Positions 1-8,382 of a stretch of 52,759 nt of DNA are shown one piece after another (the stretch's first letter is position 1; each line of letters starts with the position of its first letter). Location of the stretch: contig JBDRKJ010000001.1 of NCBI GenBank assembly GCA_043814035.1, positions 1 to 52,759 on the forward strand. Direction: 5' to 3'. This stretch comes from Peribacter sp043814035 (lineage in GTDB: Bacteria > Patescibacteriota > Gracilibacteria > Peribacterales > Peribacteraceae). The translations under genes were made by a program, and so were the position numbers. The notes under the pieces are model-generated. The model was not told where the DNA came from, searched no databases, and was given only the letters and a program-made list of their open reading frames with translations.

Positions 1-138
1 AGCGTCACGCATGTACAAGTTGCTTTCGCCGTCGATCTCATCAACAATCGTCCCCGTCGATCCCTGAAATACCAGACTCCGAATGAGATCTTCCAGAAGT
101 ACATTACACAACATTATGCGTTTCAAGTCTTAATGTAG
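1..138 (+). pseudogene. IS30-family transposase, C-terminal end (cut by window edge)
   Basis: The first reading frame is open from the window edge to a TAG at 136-138 and gives 45 residues. They contain DLINNRPRRSLKYQTPNEIF, which matches the conserved C-terminal end of IS30-type DDE transposases (pattern LNNRPRKxLxxxTPxEVF). The active-site residues lie outside the window, so it cannot be told whether the element is intact. No convincing terminal inverted repeat was recognised in the 140 bases after the stop. The next gene starts about 145 bp downstream on the same strand. This is the only recognisable transposase in the window. Confidence 0.75.
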
Positions 139-282
139 GCCTTTGGTCCTCCTGTATGTGATTCCCCTGCTTTCTACGAACCCGGACGATCCACAAACGT
201 GAGTGTACAGGCTTGTTCTCATGTGTTTCAGGAACTCGGTTATTCCTTTGCCATATGCCAAAAACGCGGATAATTTGGATGC

Positions 283-789
283 ATGTCTACCGAAGGAGAG
301 CCACTGTGGGATTCACTTCCCGATCACCTTAAAACCTCAAAGTTGGCACATGCAATTTGTCCTGAGCAGGCAGAGGAGGCTGCACACGATTTGCAGGAGA
401 TATTGTTTATGGGGGCATGGAAATTCAACATGCTCTCGCGCGCGGAGCTGGGAACGTACCTCTGGAGGGGGTTCGGTGATCAGATGGCGGCAATGTCTGA
501 TGGAGAATTGCTCGCTTGGATGAGACACATGGATTTTTGTGATCATAGTGCATTTGAAGGCATGCGAGATGACGAAATCATCCAGTTCATCCGACAGAAC
601 GAAGCGATTGTTGCCGGACTCATTGAGCAGTATCCGAGCAGGGGAGATTTTCGTGCGACAATTAACGAGCCCAGCACTGATCCGGAGGCGTTGCGGCGGC
701 AGGTGAGGAAATTATTTTCTGAAGATCAAGAGCTTCAATGTATTCTCGTAGCTGTGTTAGAGCATCCGGAAGCCGTTCCAGGTCGTTAG
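283..789 (+). CDS. hypothetical protein, 168 aa
   Basis: Soluble acidic protein of 168 residues with no signal peptide or membrane segment and no family that I recognise. It is rich in Glu, Asp, Met and Trp in its middle part (for example LLAWMRHMDFCDH) and looks mostly helical. The ATG at 283 is the first in frame; no Shine-Dalgarno sequence precedes it. Its last four bases overlap the end of the convergent nnrD gene, so the two could interfere at their 3' ends. The position between a transposase remnant and a housekeeping gene makes it a possible accessory gene, but nothing in the sequence proves this. Confidence 0.6.
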   Translation: MSTEGEPLWDSLPDHLKTSKLAHAICPEQAEEAAHDLQEILFMGAWKFNMLSRAELGTYLWRGFGDQMAAMSDGELLAWMRHMDFCDHSAFEGMRDDEIIQFIRQNEAIVAGLIEQYPSRGDFRATINEPSTDPEALRRQVRKLFSEDQELQCILVAVLEHPEAVPGR

Positions 790-1592
790 AATTCCTTCAG
801 AATCTGGGGGATGCACTCGATTACCCTGCGCGTACCAAAAGCATACCCATACTCCGCAAAAAGTTCCTCGGCCGCGCGCTTCATGATTGTCCCTGCTGTC
901 TTGGCTGCATCGAGCGGCTCCATTCCCTGTGCCATGAGCCCCGCAATGAGACCGGCGAGTGCATCGCCTGTGCCGCCCACGGTCAGGCCCGCGTTGCCGC
1001 CTTTGAGTTCCGTTATCGATCCGTCGGGTCCTGCAATGGTATCGATGGGACCTTTCAAAAAAATCACCGCGCCGGCATTGCTGGCTTGAGTGGCGAGATC
1101 AGCAGGAGTCAGATTCATTCGTTCCAGCTCCGCGAGGTGCGGTGTTAAGACGGCAGCCTTGCCGCGCACGAGTTCGAGAGTTTCTGGCTGGAGTGCGGTG
1201 GCGTCGAGAATGAGGCGGCAGGGTGACTCCGCCGCAATGGCAAGCAGAGCTTTGAGGCTCTTTGTATTTCCGTGGGCAATGCCCGGCCCTACGACCGCGC
1301 AGTCCATCGTGGCAAGCAGTTCCATGATGGATGTCGTGTCACTCGCTGCGAGGTCATCGCCCTCAAAGGGATGCACCTGAAAATTGAGGGAGGTTGCCTT
1401 GGCACTCTCGGCATGACATTTGGGTAGACTCACGAACATCAGATCTGCGCCGCTAGCCTCGACCGCCAGTGCCGCAAAGAGTGGTGCGCCGTGAATTTGG
1501 GCGGAGCCACCGATGACTGCCACTTTTCCATTTTCGCCCTTATGAGAGTCTTTCAGTCGATCCACAGTACCAAGTATAGCAAATCCCCTCAT
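786..1592 (-). CDS. nnrD: ADP-dependent NAD(P)H-hydrate dehydratase (NnrD)
   Basis: Repairs damaged NADHX/NADPHX (hydrated cofactors) back to NAD(P)H using ADP; cytosolic. The 268-residue protein has the ribokinase-like fold signatures of the family: GGSAQIHGAPLFAALAVEAS near the N-terminus, VVGPGIAHGNT around residue 100, and the diagnostic GGTGDALAGLIAGL near residue 205, whose Asp is the catalytic residue of this class. The length is right for the dehydratase alone, so the epimerase half (NnrE) that is fused in E. coli is not part of this gene. The ATG at 1592 overlaps the stop of the upstream glycosyltransferase (ATGA), so the two are probably translated as one operon although their functions seem unrelated. 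Confidence 0.9.
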   Translation of the reverse strand: MRGFAILGTVDRLKDSHKGENGKVAVIGGSAQIHGAPLFAALAVEASGADLMFVSLPKCHAESAKATSLNFQVHPFEGDDLAASDTTSIMELLATMDCAVVGPGIAHGNTKSLKALLAIAAESPCRLILDATALQPETLELVRGKAAVLTPHLAELERMNLTPADLATQASNAGAVIFLKGPIDTIAGPDGSITELKGGNAGLTVGGTGDALAGLIAGLMAQGMEPLDAAKTAGTIMKRAAEELFAEYGYAFGTRRVIECIPQILKEF

Positions 1593-2698
1593 GTCTGCTT
1601 CGTTCGGCGCGCAACGGCATCATTCACTGCCTGTGTGATTTTCTCTCTGAAGTGGCTGCTCGAAAACTGTCGGGCATGCTCCCGGATTGCCGTGTGATCG
1701 AATGTCGCACGCTCAAATTGTTGCAGGGCTCCCTGGAGCGCGGGCACGGTTTGCGTATCGAAGAAGATGCCCGTCACATTTTCGCGTACGGTATCGAGCA
1801 CGCCGCCACGCTTGAGGGCGATCACGGGTGTTCCACACGCCTGTGCCTCGAGTGACACCACGCCGGCATCCTCAATCTGCGGAAGCAGGAGGGCGCGTGC
1901 CTGCGCGTAGAGGGCGGGCAATTCGGCATCGGGCACGAAGCCGAGCATATCTACCGTGGGTCCGGCCAGTGCCTTGAGCCGTGCAATGTCCCGTCCGGTT
2001 CCGGCAATCGTGAGTGGAATGCTGAGCTGGTTTGCCGCTTCGATGAGCAGGTCGAAGCGCTTGTACGGCACGAGACGCCCGATGGCGAGAAATCCTTTTC
2101 GTTCCTCTTTGGTGGGGAGGGTCTGCGCGAAAAATCGCTCATCAACTGGTGGAGGAATCACTACGCTCTCGCGGCCGTACACACGGCTGATGCGTTCCTG
2201 TGTGGTCGTGGAGTTGGCGATGAAATTGTCCACTCTCTTGGCAGTTGCAAGATCCCAGCGCCGTATGCGTTTGAGCAGGCACTTGATCGCACGTCGCAAC
2301 AGTCGTGGCACCCGAAAGTCACGCAGATACTCCTCTTCCATTTCCCACGCGTAGCGCATCGGTGTGTGGCAGTAGCACACGTGCACAGCGGAGGATGGAG
2401 GAATAACACCTTTCGCCACGGCGTGCGAGGAACTCACCACCACGTCGAATTCTCTCAGGTCGATTTTCTCGATGACGCGTGGCATCCACGGTAACAGTAC
2501 TTCGTGTCGACCGAGTAGGCGGTACCATCGTTGCAGGTTGCTACTTCGAATATCCGCCTGGTTCAGGGGGCCGAGGTGACCATAGCGCGCAACAGTGGTG
2601 AAGATGGGGGCCTGTGGCCAGAGCGCATGAAGTTCCGCGATCACGTGTTCCGCGCCTCCGAATGTTGGGAGCCAGTCGGCGATGATTGCTAGTCGCAT
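1589..2698 (-). CDS. Glycosyltransferase family 4 (GT-B fold)
   Basis: Predicted retaining sugar transferase for a surface glycan; acceptor and donor cannot be read from sequence. The 369-residue protein starts with MRLAIIADWLPTFGGAEHV, the glycine-rich N-terminal loop of GT4 enzymes. The C-terminal domain has GRLVPYKRFDLLIEA (phosphate-binding region) and EDAGVVSLEAQACGTPVIA, the E-x7-E-type nucleotide-sugar motif of the family. The segment CYCHTPMRYAWEMEEEYLRD resembles enzymes acting on lipid-linked mannose or similar residues. It is the first gene of a two-gene unit with nnrD. A promoter-like pair (see 2709-2737) ends about 10 nt before the ATG, so its mRNA may have almost no leader. Confidence 0.88.
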   Translation of the reverse strand: MRLAIIADWLPTFGGAEHVIAELHALWPQAPIFTTVARYGHLGPLNQADIRSSNLQRWYRLLGRHEVLLPWMPRVIEKIDLREFDVVVSSSHAVAKGVIPPSSAVHVCYCHTPMRYAWEMEEEYLRDFRVPRLLRRAIKCLLKRIRRWDLATAKRVDNFIANSTTTQERISRVYGRESVVIPPPVDERFFAQTLPTKEERKGFLAIGRLVPYKRFDLLIEAANQLSIPLTIAGTGRDIARLKALAGPTVDMLGFVPDAELPALYAQARALLLPQIEDAGVVSLEAQACGTPVIALKRGGVLDTVRENVTGIFFDTQTVPALQGALQQFERATFDHTAIREHARQFSSSHFREKITQAVNDAVARRTKQT

Positions 2699-2708
2699 TA
2701 CAGGGTGC

Positions 2709-2737
2709 AGTATTCAGTATGCCGTATGTAGGAACAA
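2709..2737 (-). promoter_or_regulatory. Predicted promoter of the glycosyltransferase-nnrD unit
   Basis: Read on the minus strand: TTGTTC (2737-2732), 17-nt spacer, AATACT (2714-2709). The -10 ends only 10 nt before the ATG at 2698, which would put the transcription start 1-4 nt from the start codon. The match to the sigma-70 consensus is moderate. Confidence 0.4.
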
Positions 2738-2792
2738 GGAATCTCTTTGCTGCATACTGCACGATTCGTGCTGTTCGACTACAATGGGCGCC

Positions 2793-3713
2793 ATGCCCCT
2801 GCGTCCTGCCCGCCGGCTACCCCGGCGGTTCGTACGTTCTGTCAGTCGCCGCACGAAGCGCCTTGTAGCGCGTAAACACACTTCATCCCTGAAGAGTCGT
2901 CTCGCCGTGCGCTGGCGACGCTGGGTGCATTCAACACGCAGAAGTGCGGTGAGCTGGCGCAGAGCGATCATACAGTGGTCTGCTGTTACGCTTGTGGCAC
3001 TCGCCTTTCTCACCGCGGGTATTATTGCATTCTCCCCTATCGGACAAGTAGAAGAAATTCGCGTCACACGTACCGATCCACGATTGGATATTGAAGAGGT
3101 GCAGCAGGTGCTCTCTTCGCTCTTTGGACGTTCGCTCGTCACGGTTTCGAGCCGCGAAATTCGAGGGCTCCTCGATCAGCGCATCATGGATATTCGCAGT
3201 GTCGTGATAAACAAGCGCTATCCTTCACAGCTCTTCGTGCGCGTAGAGCTGGTCCCGCTCGTGGCCCGTGCGCGCGTGCTCGCACCGGGTGAAGAGAATC
3301 TCCCCGTGCAGGGATCAGGATCGATGCTGACATTCATCACTGATCGTGGAACATTTGCCATAGTTCCTCCTGGTTTCACCGATGGAGCGTCATTACCGAT
3401 CGTCGATCTTGTGGATTGGGGTGTGCGTCCTCAGCCGGGATCACCGATTCTCTCGCAAGAATTTCTCACACGCATGGAGCAGGTGATCGAAACACTTCGC
3501 ACACAGTTCGGGCAGGAAGTGCAGCGGCGGGTCGCCTTCATTCGCGCGCAGGAATTTCATCTGACAGTCGACAAAGTAAGTTTGTGGTTTGACGTACGCA
3601 GTTCCCTCGAGGAACAACTCGTGCGTTACCGAATCTTCCTGCGGTCTGTGGGCTTGCCTGAGGCAAAGTCGTACGTGGACTTGCGGCTCGCTGATCGCGT
3701 TATCTACCGCTGA
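2793..3713 (+). CDS. ftsQ: FtsQ/DivIB-like cell division protein
   Basis: Probable bitopic divisome protein that bridges cytoplasmic and periplasmic division proteins. From the ATG at 2793 it has 306 residues: a very basic cytoplasmic tail of about 58 residues (many Arg), one membrane segment (about 59-80), then a POTRA-like domain with VEEIRVTRTDPRLDIEEVQQ and VVINKRYPSQLFVRVELVPL, the pattern that opens FtsQ/DivIB ectodomains. The open frame extends upstream to 2682, but those codons overlap the divergent promoter region; ATG 2784 is a possible alternative. A TACAAT hexamer (2780-2785) ends 7 nt before ATG 2793, consistent with a leaderless start. It lies outside the usual mur/fts cluster. 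Sequence identity of this family is low, so the name rests on architecture. Confidence 0.75.
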   Translation: MPLRPARRLPRRFVRSVSRRTKRLVARKHTSSLKSRLAVRWRRWVHSTRRSAVSWRRAIIQWSAVTLVALAFLTAGIIAFSPIGQVEEIRVTRTDPRLDIEEVQQVLSSLFGRSLVTVSSREIRGLLDQRIMDIRSVVINKRYPSQLFVRVELVPLVARARVLAPGEENLPVQGSGSMLTFITDRGTFAIVPPGFTDGASLPIVDLVDWGVRPQPGSPILSQEFLTRMEQVIETLRTQFGQEVQRRVAFIRAQEFHLTVDKVSLWFDVRSSLEEQLVRYRIFLRSVGLPEAKSYVDLRLADRVIYR

Positions 3714-3834
3714 GTGCGACACGGCGAATACGCAGAATCGTCCATCGTTTCTCGCAGAGACCGGCCTTGATTTTTGCTATGAAAGTTCCCAATAAAATCC
3801 TCACGGCTCCTTCCGGTGATTACCGCATTGGGCT

Positions 3835-4800
3835 ATGCTGAAGCTGATGTTCATGAGCTCGGTGCTGTCTGCGCTCCTCTTGGGGTTGTTCCCTGTGACG
3901 GCAGACATCCCACCTCCTTCACCACCGCTTGCTTCCCTTGTGGGAGTGTCCATTGCTCCGCCTGCGGAACGCATTTTGATTGGGCGACGGTTATCTGCTT
4001 CGGGAGTGATTGTTGTTGATCTTGCGTCTGGCCAGACCGTGTACGGATCGCAGGCTGACATCGAGCGGCCCATGGCGAGCCTCACCAAACTCATGACAGC
4101 ACTCCTCATTGTCGAGAATCATGATCTGCAGGAGTGGGTAACTATACCGAAAGATATTGTCGATACGCCCGGCAGTGTGGCGTACCTTTCGACAGGTGAG
4201 CAGTTCACGGTGGGCGATCTGCTCTCGGCACTGCTCATTGCCTCTGCGAATGATGCAGCTGTGACACTGGCGCGCTTTCATAGCGGATCCACCGAGATGT
4301 TCGCCAAAGAAATGAATGCACGTGCGACATCTCTGGGCCTTACAGGAACGCAGTATGCCAATGCATCGGGTATGGATGATCCGCGTCAGTGGTCCACACC
4401 GCGCGATATTGCCAGGCTGACGATGTTCATTCAGAAAGAAGCTGAAATTCGAAAGCGGTTGGCGCTCAAAGGAACAGTGATCCGCAGCAAGAGTGGCAAA
4501 GAAATTCCCCTCACGCACACGCATGCCCTTCTGCGTGCACGCAATCCACTTGTTGAGGAGGGTAAGACCGGCACGACGAATGCCGCTGGGCAATGTTTGG
4601 TTTCGGTGGTGGGAAAAAACGGGCATGAGTACGTTGTGGTGCTCCTGCGTTCACAAAAGCGCTATGACGATATGCAGGCTATTTTGCTCAGTCTCTTCGG
4701 CGCATCAGAAGCCACCGAGACTCCTGTGCAAGACACAGAATGTGCACAGGGGGGAGGTTGCTCTGTCGTTGATACACTGCATCCCAATCCTGTTCCGTGA
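3835..4800 (+). CDS. dacA: D-alanyl-D-alanine carboxypeptidase (PBP5/DacA type, family S11)
   Basis: Removes the terminal D-Ala from peptidoglycan pentapeptides outside the membrane. All three active-site motifs of the serine penicillin-binding fold are present: SLTK (Ser82, Lys85), SAN (137-139) and KTG (244-246), the last in EEGKTGTTNAAG. Residues 1-23 form a signal peptide (MLKLMFMSSVLSALLLGLFP). The protein is 321 residues and ends soon after the catalytic domain with a short Cys-containing tail, so it lacks the full C-terminal domain and amphipathic anchor of E. coli PBP5. It lies between ftsQ and a LysM/M23 peptidase on the same strand, forming a wall-remodelling block. No SD is seen before ATG 3835. 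Confidence 0.93.
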   Translation: MLKLMFMSSVLSALLLGLFPVTADIPPPSPPLASLVGVSIAPPAERILIGRRLSASGVIVVDLASGQTVYGSQADIERPMASLTKLMTALLIVENHDLQEWVTIPKDIVDTPGSVAYLSTGEQFTVGDLLSALLIASANDAAVTLARFHSGSTEMFAKEMNARATSLGLTGTQYANASGMDDPRQWSTPRDIARLTMFIQKEAEIRKRLALKGTVIRSKSGKEIPLTHTHALLRARNPLVEEGKTGTTNAAGQCLVSVVGKNGHEYVVVLLRSQKRYDDMQAILLSLFGASEATETPVQDTECAQGGGCSVVDTLHPNPVP

Positions 4801-4811
4801 TGTAGCACGCG

Positions 4812-5843
4812 ATGTCTCAAGAATCCGTCATGCACTGGCTCTCTCTACGGGTGCGTCTGGCCTGCGGGGTTGCGCTGCTCGTCTCGTTGCTGGTGCCGCC
4901 CTACGCTCCAAAGTACGCAATGGCTTTCGAAGATGTTGGCTCCGTCGATCAACAATTCCTCCTCGTCGAAGAAGGCTTTCTCATGAAGTCCTCCTCACTG
5001 ACACAGCAGGGTGGTCGGCGAGCGTACTCCGAAGCAATCGTGCATATGGTGAAAGATGGCGACAGTCTGGAGCGGCTTTCGCAGCGCTACAAAATTTCGA
5101 AAGCAACTATCGCATGGACGAATAATCTACCTGAAGGGGCAACCATCCATCCTGGTGACGAACTCGTTATCCTCCCCGTGGATGGCGTTCTGCACACCGT
5201 AAAGGCCGGGCAGACGCTGCTGGGCATTGCAGAGCTCTACGATGTGTCTTCAGAAAAAATAGCGCAGCAGAATAAGATTAAAGGGAGTTTCCTCATGGCG
5301 GGACAGGAGCTCATCGTTCCCGGGGGTGAACCCATTGTAATCAAGCCGGTGCAAGTGGCCGCCGTCGCATCATCTTCCAAGGCTCCAGCGCAGAAAGAAA
5401 ACGGCCGTACACCGCCCCCCACGAAGAAGGACGAAATGACAGAAATGACGACAGCTCCCACATCTGGATTACTCCAGAAGCCATGTGGTGGGTCCTGTTT
5501 CATTACGCAGTATTTCCATGCAGGTCACTATGCTCTCGATCTACAAGAGAAAGGCGGAGGGCCGATCTACGCGGCCGAAGCGGGCACGGTTATACGAGCT
5601 GACTACGGGTGGAATGGGGGATTTGGAAACGTCATCGAAATCGATCACGGTAACGAGCTCATTACACTTTACGGTCACAACAAGGAGCTCTACGTGAAGG
5701 TGGGCGATCAGGTCGGGCGCGGGCAGCTCATTGCCGCAATGGGCAATACGGGCTTGGTCTACGGCTCCACGGGCATTCACATACACTTCGAAGTCCGCGT
5801 GAAGGGCATTAAGAAAAATCCACTGCTGTACATCGACGAATAA
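4812..5843 (+). CDS. Secreted LysM / M23 peptidase (murein hydrolase or NlpD/EnvC-like)
   Basis: Exported peptidoglycan-binding protein of 343 residues. N-terminal hydrophobic segment (about 12-38) acts as signal or anchor. Two LysM domains follow: one from HMVKDGDSLERLSQRYKISK (about 77-124) and one from LHTVKAGQTLLGIAELYDVS (about 126-172). After a charged linker comes an M23 domain (about 230-340) with GHYALDL (HxxxD zinc ligands) and HIHFEV (HxH), so the zinc site looks complete and the protein should be an active endopeptidase; the divisome activators NlpD/EnvC usually lack these residues. The gene starts 11 bp after the carboxypeptidase stop and is probably cotranscribed with it. Confidence 0.92.
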   Translation: MSQESVMHWLSLRVRLACGVALLVSLLVPPYAPKYAMAFEDVGSVDQQFLLVEEGFLMKSSSLTQQGGRRAYSEAIVHMVKDGDSLERLSQRYKISKATIAWTNNLPEGATIHPGDELVILPVDGVLHTVKAGQTLLGIAELYDVSSEKIAQQNKIKGSFLMAGQELIVPGGEPIVIKPVQVAAVASSSKAPAQKENGRTPPPTKKDEMTEMTTAPTSGLLQKPCGGSCFITQYFHAGHYALDLQEKGGGPIYAAEAGTVIRADYGWNGGFGNVIEIDHGNELITLYGHNKELYVKVGDQVGRGQLIAAMGNTGLVYGSTGIHIHFEVRVKGIKKNPLLYIDE

Positions 5844-5846
5844 GCG

Positions 5847-6905
5847 CTACGCCTTTTCGTCCCGAATGAGATGCACGGTTTGCGTGGGGAACGCCATGCG
5901 GATGTCCTCGCGCTCAAAAGCTTCGGTAATGGTGAGATTCATACGCTCGCGGATATCCATGTGCACGTTGTATTCGCTGGAATGCACGTAGTACACCACT
6001 TCGAAGAGGAGCGCGGAATCGCCGAATTCTTTGAAGTGCACGCGATCCAATGACACCTCTTTGATTTCCTTAATGACCTGCGTGACGATTTCTTTCGCGC
6101 GCTTGAGTTTGGCAGTTGGTGTTCCGTACTCCAGGCCGAATGCGAAGAGTATGCGACGATCGCGCATCTTCTTGAAGTTCTGGATGCGCGCTGCGGTGAG
6201 CTCACTGTTCGAGACCACCAGTTCTTCTCCGCTCAGTGCGAGAATGCGCGTTGTCTTGAGCCCCACGCGTTGCACGGTGCCCTTGTGTTCTCCGATGACG
6301 ATGAAGTCACCTGTCTCGAAGGGGCGATCGACGTAGAGCGAAATAGAGTTAAAGAGATCACCGAGAATATTCTGCATGGCCAATGCCACGGCAATGCCAC
6401 CCACTCCAAGGCTGGCGATGAGTGCCGTCACTTCGATACCGAGGTTCGAAAGAATGAGCAGGAGTGCCAGTGCCCAGAGCACGATTTTCGTCGAGATCTT
6501 GAGTAGGGCGAGAATGCCTTCATTAGGCCGCTCACCTAGAGGCACCAGTCGTCGCTCGAGCAGAAACTGCACAATGCGCTGCGTGATTCGTGTTGCTTCA
6601 ATGATCAGAATCACAAGGATGACGTTGTGCAGGATTGTCGTTGCCTTAGGCGGCAGAGAAGCAAACGTGAGGGTGATAGCTGCAGCGACCGCACCGTAGA
6701 AGAGTGGCCCAATTTGCTCCACTGTGTGAACGACCGTATCACCAACGCTGCCTCCAATTTTGTGGACAATTTTTTTAAAGCGAGAGAGCGCAATGCGCTT
6801 AATGGCCCACAGGACAGTGAGTGTCACTGCAAATATGGCTAGTGCTGTAAGTGTCTCTGGAGAGAGAAATACGAGGAGTCGATCGAGGATGTTTTGCCAT
6901 GTCAT
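5847..6905 (-). CDS. mscS: MscS-family mechanosensitive ion channel
   Basis: Predicted small-conductance channel that opens under membrane tension and releases solutes on osmotic downshock. The 352-residue protein has hydrophobic segments near residues 15-35, 60-80, 88-110 and 135-160. Then comes the pore-lining helix and following beta domain: LGVGGIAVALAMQNILGDLF is the glycine/alanine-rich TM3 signature and RPFETGDFIVIG opens the beta domain, matching the family closely. It is convergent with the LysM/M23 gene, with only 3 bp between the two stops. No clear promoter or SD was found upstream of ATG 6905. Confidence 0.93.
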   Translation of the reverse strand: MTWQNILDRLLVFLSPETLTALAIFAVTLTVLWAIKRIALSRFKKIVHKIGGSVGDTVVHTVEQIGPLFYGAVAAAITLTFASLPPKATTILHNVILVILIIEATRITQRIVQFLLERRLVPLGERPNEGILALLKISTKIVLWALALLLILSNLGIEVTALIASLGVGGIAVALAMQNILGDLFNSISLYVDRPFETGDFIVIGEHKGTVQRVGLKTTRILALSGEELVVSNSELTAARIQNFKKMRDRRILFAFGLEYGTPTAKLKRAKEIVTQVIKEIKEVSLDRVHFKEFGDSALLFEVVYYVHSSEYNVHMDIRERMNLTITEAFEREDIRMAFPTQTVHLIRDEKA

Positions 6906-7062
6906 AGAGTGCTGCGGGAAAAATAAGTGAAGAAATCCATTTACATAATAATATCAATGCCTGTTTCATGTTCGGCGCACAAGAAAATTACATTAAAAAC
7001 TCTTGCTTCAACATGGCAATGTTCTATAGGGTTAGGGCACGTACTTCTTTCCCCATGTCACT

Positions 7063-7167
7063 ATGTTCATCAGTGATGGTGAGAATGGCGGTACCCCGGG
7101 CCCGGCAATGCCGGCTCCGACGCCAGCAGAACCTTCTGCACCGACGCCTGAAACGCCTGCGTCCTAA
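7063..7167 (+). CDS. Possible Pro/Ala-rich microprotein, 34 aa
   Basis: Short open frame beginning MFISDGENGG and continuing as a run of Pro, Ala, Thr and Glu (PAPTPAEPSAPTPETPAS). The low-complexity acidic/proline pattern is typical of a disordered secreted or linker-like peptide, and the codon choice in it is regular rather than random. A promoter-like pair, TTGCTT (7006-7011) and TATAGG (7025-7030, 16-nt spacer), lies upstream, and a 13-bp hairpin follows the stop. No SD is visible. It could equally be a non-coding stretch with a chance frame; it is listed because it has its own promoter-like and terminator-like flanks. Confidence 0.35.
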   Translation: MFISDGENGGTPGPAMPAPTPAEPSAPTPETPAS

Positions 7168-7179
7168 TAGAAGATCTGC

Positions 7180-7217
7180 GAGGGGAGGGCAGAATCACTT
7201 GAGACTGTTCTCCTCTC
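7180..7217 (+). terminator. 13-bp hairpin after the microprotein frame
   Basis: Bases 7180-7192 pair with 7205-7217 over 13 positions (three G-U) around a 12-nt loop. The next bases are not a strict T-run, although CTTCTTTTTCG follows about 15 nt later. It may be a terminator or an RNA-stabilising structure between the convergent units. Confidence 0.45.
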
Positions 7218-7251
7218 ACACCTTAATCGCTTCTTTTTCGTGTAGCTCTTC

Positions 7252-7647
7252 TCAGAAGAGCTCGCGTTTCCAGAGTGTGCGCTCCAGGCTGAGTCGGCCT
7301 GCACCCTGCGCAAAGAGCACGGCAAAGGCAGCGACGTAGAGCAGGGCTAACTCTCCGCGATTCTGAAGGGGGAGTAGGCCGTTATCCATATGCACCGTGA
7401 CGTAGGCACCGAGCATCAGAATGGCACCCAGAAGGGCAACGAGCCGCGTGAAGACGCCGAACACGAGGGCGATGCCACCAGCGAGCTCACAGAGCCCGAC
7501 AAATCCTGTGAATCCGTTCACGGCGAACTGGCCTTCGAGCAAACCGAGCTTCTGTAGCCCGTGCTGCAGAAAGAGGAGCCCGACTAAAATACGGAAGAGG
7601 ACGTAGAGCACATTGGCACTTCGTAATGAGATGGAGGAGAAGAACAT
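7252..7647 (-). CDS. DoxX-family membrane protein
   Basis: Small integral membrane protein with four predicted helices. From the ATG at 7647 it has 131 residues: FRILVGLLFLQHGLQKLG, then FTGFVGLCELAGGIALVFGV, LVALLGAILMLGAYVTVH and LALLYVAAFAVLFAQGAGRL. The first-helix pattern LR.xxGxxFxxHGxxKL is the hallmark of DoxX/DoxD proteins, a family linked to thiosulfate:quinone oxidoreduction or to redox partners of superoxide dismutase; the exact role here is unknown. A start at ATG 7692 would add 15 residues (MGEYSLRWRFFPHVF). The tRNA-Asp gene lies upstream on the same strand and may share its transcript. Confidence 0.85.
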   Translation of the reverse strand: MFFSSISLRSANVLYVLFRILVGLLFLQHGLQKLGLLEGQFAVNGFTGFVGLCELAGGIALVFGVFTRLVALLGAILMLGAYVTVHMDNGLLPLQNRGELALLYVAAFAVLFAQGAGRLSLERTLWKRELF

Positions 7648-7731
7648 GAAAACGTGGGGAAAGAACCTCCAGCGTAGCGAATATTCTCCCAACCAACCAA
7701 TACGTGGTAGGAGTGCAAGATTTTGTGTGAA

Positions 7732-7808
7732 TGGCGGGGCTGACGAGACTCGAACTCGCGACCTTCCGCGTGACAGGCGGACGCTCTAACCAACTGAGCT
7801 ACAACCCC
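7732..7808 (-). tRNA. tRNA-Asp (GTC)
   Basis: Full cloverleaf on the minus strand: acceptor GGGGTTG/CAGCCCC, D arm GCTC...GAGC with AGTTGGTTA loop, anticodon arm TCCGC-CTGTCAC-GCGGA, T arm GCGAG-TTCGAGT-CTCGT with the loop starting TTCGA. The anticodon GTC is at 7774-7772. The discriminator is G, as for bacterial tRNA-Asp, and the CCA end is encoded (7734-7732). Confidence 0.97.
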
Positions 7809-7896
7809 TTATAGAACGCCGAAACGCTACCGCAAGAACTGAAAGCTGACAATCAGAAGCACGCTTTTAGAGTGCCCCATACAAACGCTACATTCC

Positions 7897-8325
7897 TCAG
7901 CGAGGTGCCAGAGCCGAGAGTGGCATGCTCTCCGCCTTTTCCAAAGCGGCCGCTACAATTCTTCGGGTTTGCCTACGCTGCTCTTCGGTTTCGGGGGTAG
8001 GGTGAATCTTCTCTTCGCGAAGATCATCAGCAGTAATGAGACGCCTCAAGAGAAATTTGGTTGGAAGAGAGGCGAGTTCATCGGGAGTGAGCTGCTTCTG
8101 AAAGTACTGACTTTTGTCACCTCCTGTGTCACCGTTCCCACTCCAATACAGTATTCCTTCATGATCGAACCAACTGAAGTGTATCCATGCGGGTTGCGCG
8201 GCTTCTAACGCCTCATCGTATTGCTCTCTTGCAATGGATACACCGCCGCTTGCGGAAAGCCCTCGAAGCGTGCGATCGATATTGCTCGACAATTCCTTTT
8301 CCCTTTCTGAGAAGAGCTCTTGCAT
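7897..8325 (-). CDS. hypothetical protein, 142 aa
   Basis: Soluble, charged protein without signal peptide, starting MQELFSEREKELSSNIDRTL. Its centre contains WIHFSWFDHEGILYWSGNG, an aromatic-rich segment; the C-terminal third is a charged helix (PETEEQRRQTRRIVAAALEK). I do not recognise the family. It is upstream of the tRNA and DoxX genes on the same strand and downstream of purT. No SD precedes ATG 8325; a CACTAT hexamer ends 4 nt before it. Confidence 0.6.
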   Translation of the reverse strand: MQELFSEREKELSSNIDRTLRGLSASGGVSIAREQYDEALEAAQPAWIHFSWFDHEGILYWSGNGDTGGDKSQYFQKQLTPDELASLPTKFLLRRLITADDLREEKIHPTPETEEQRRQTRRIVAAALEKAESMPLSALAPR

Positions 8326-8382
8326 ACCGATAGTGGACTACTGTGGCCATGGCCTGTCAATGATTCTTGCTATCAGTCGTTA

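Noticed and set aside
2747..2785. TTGCTG and TACAAT as a -35/-10 pair before ftsQ
   Set aside because: The spacing is 27 nt, too long; only the TACAAT next to the start codon is retained as a possible -10.
3991..4626. 211-residue frame antisense to the carboxypeptidase gene
   Set aside because: The sense frame has all three catalytic motifs; the antisense frame shows nothing recognisable.
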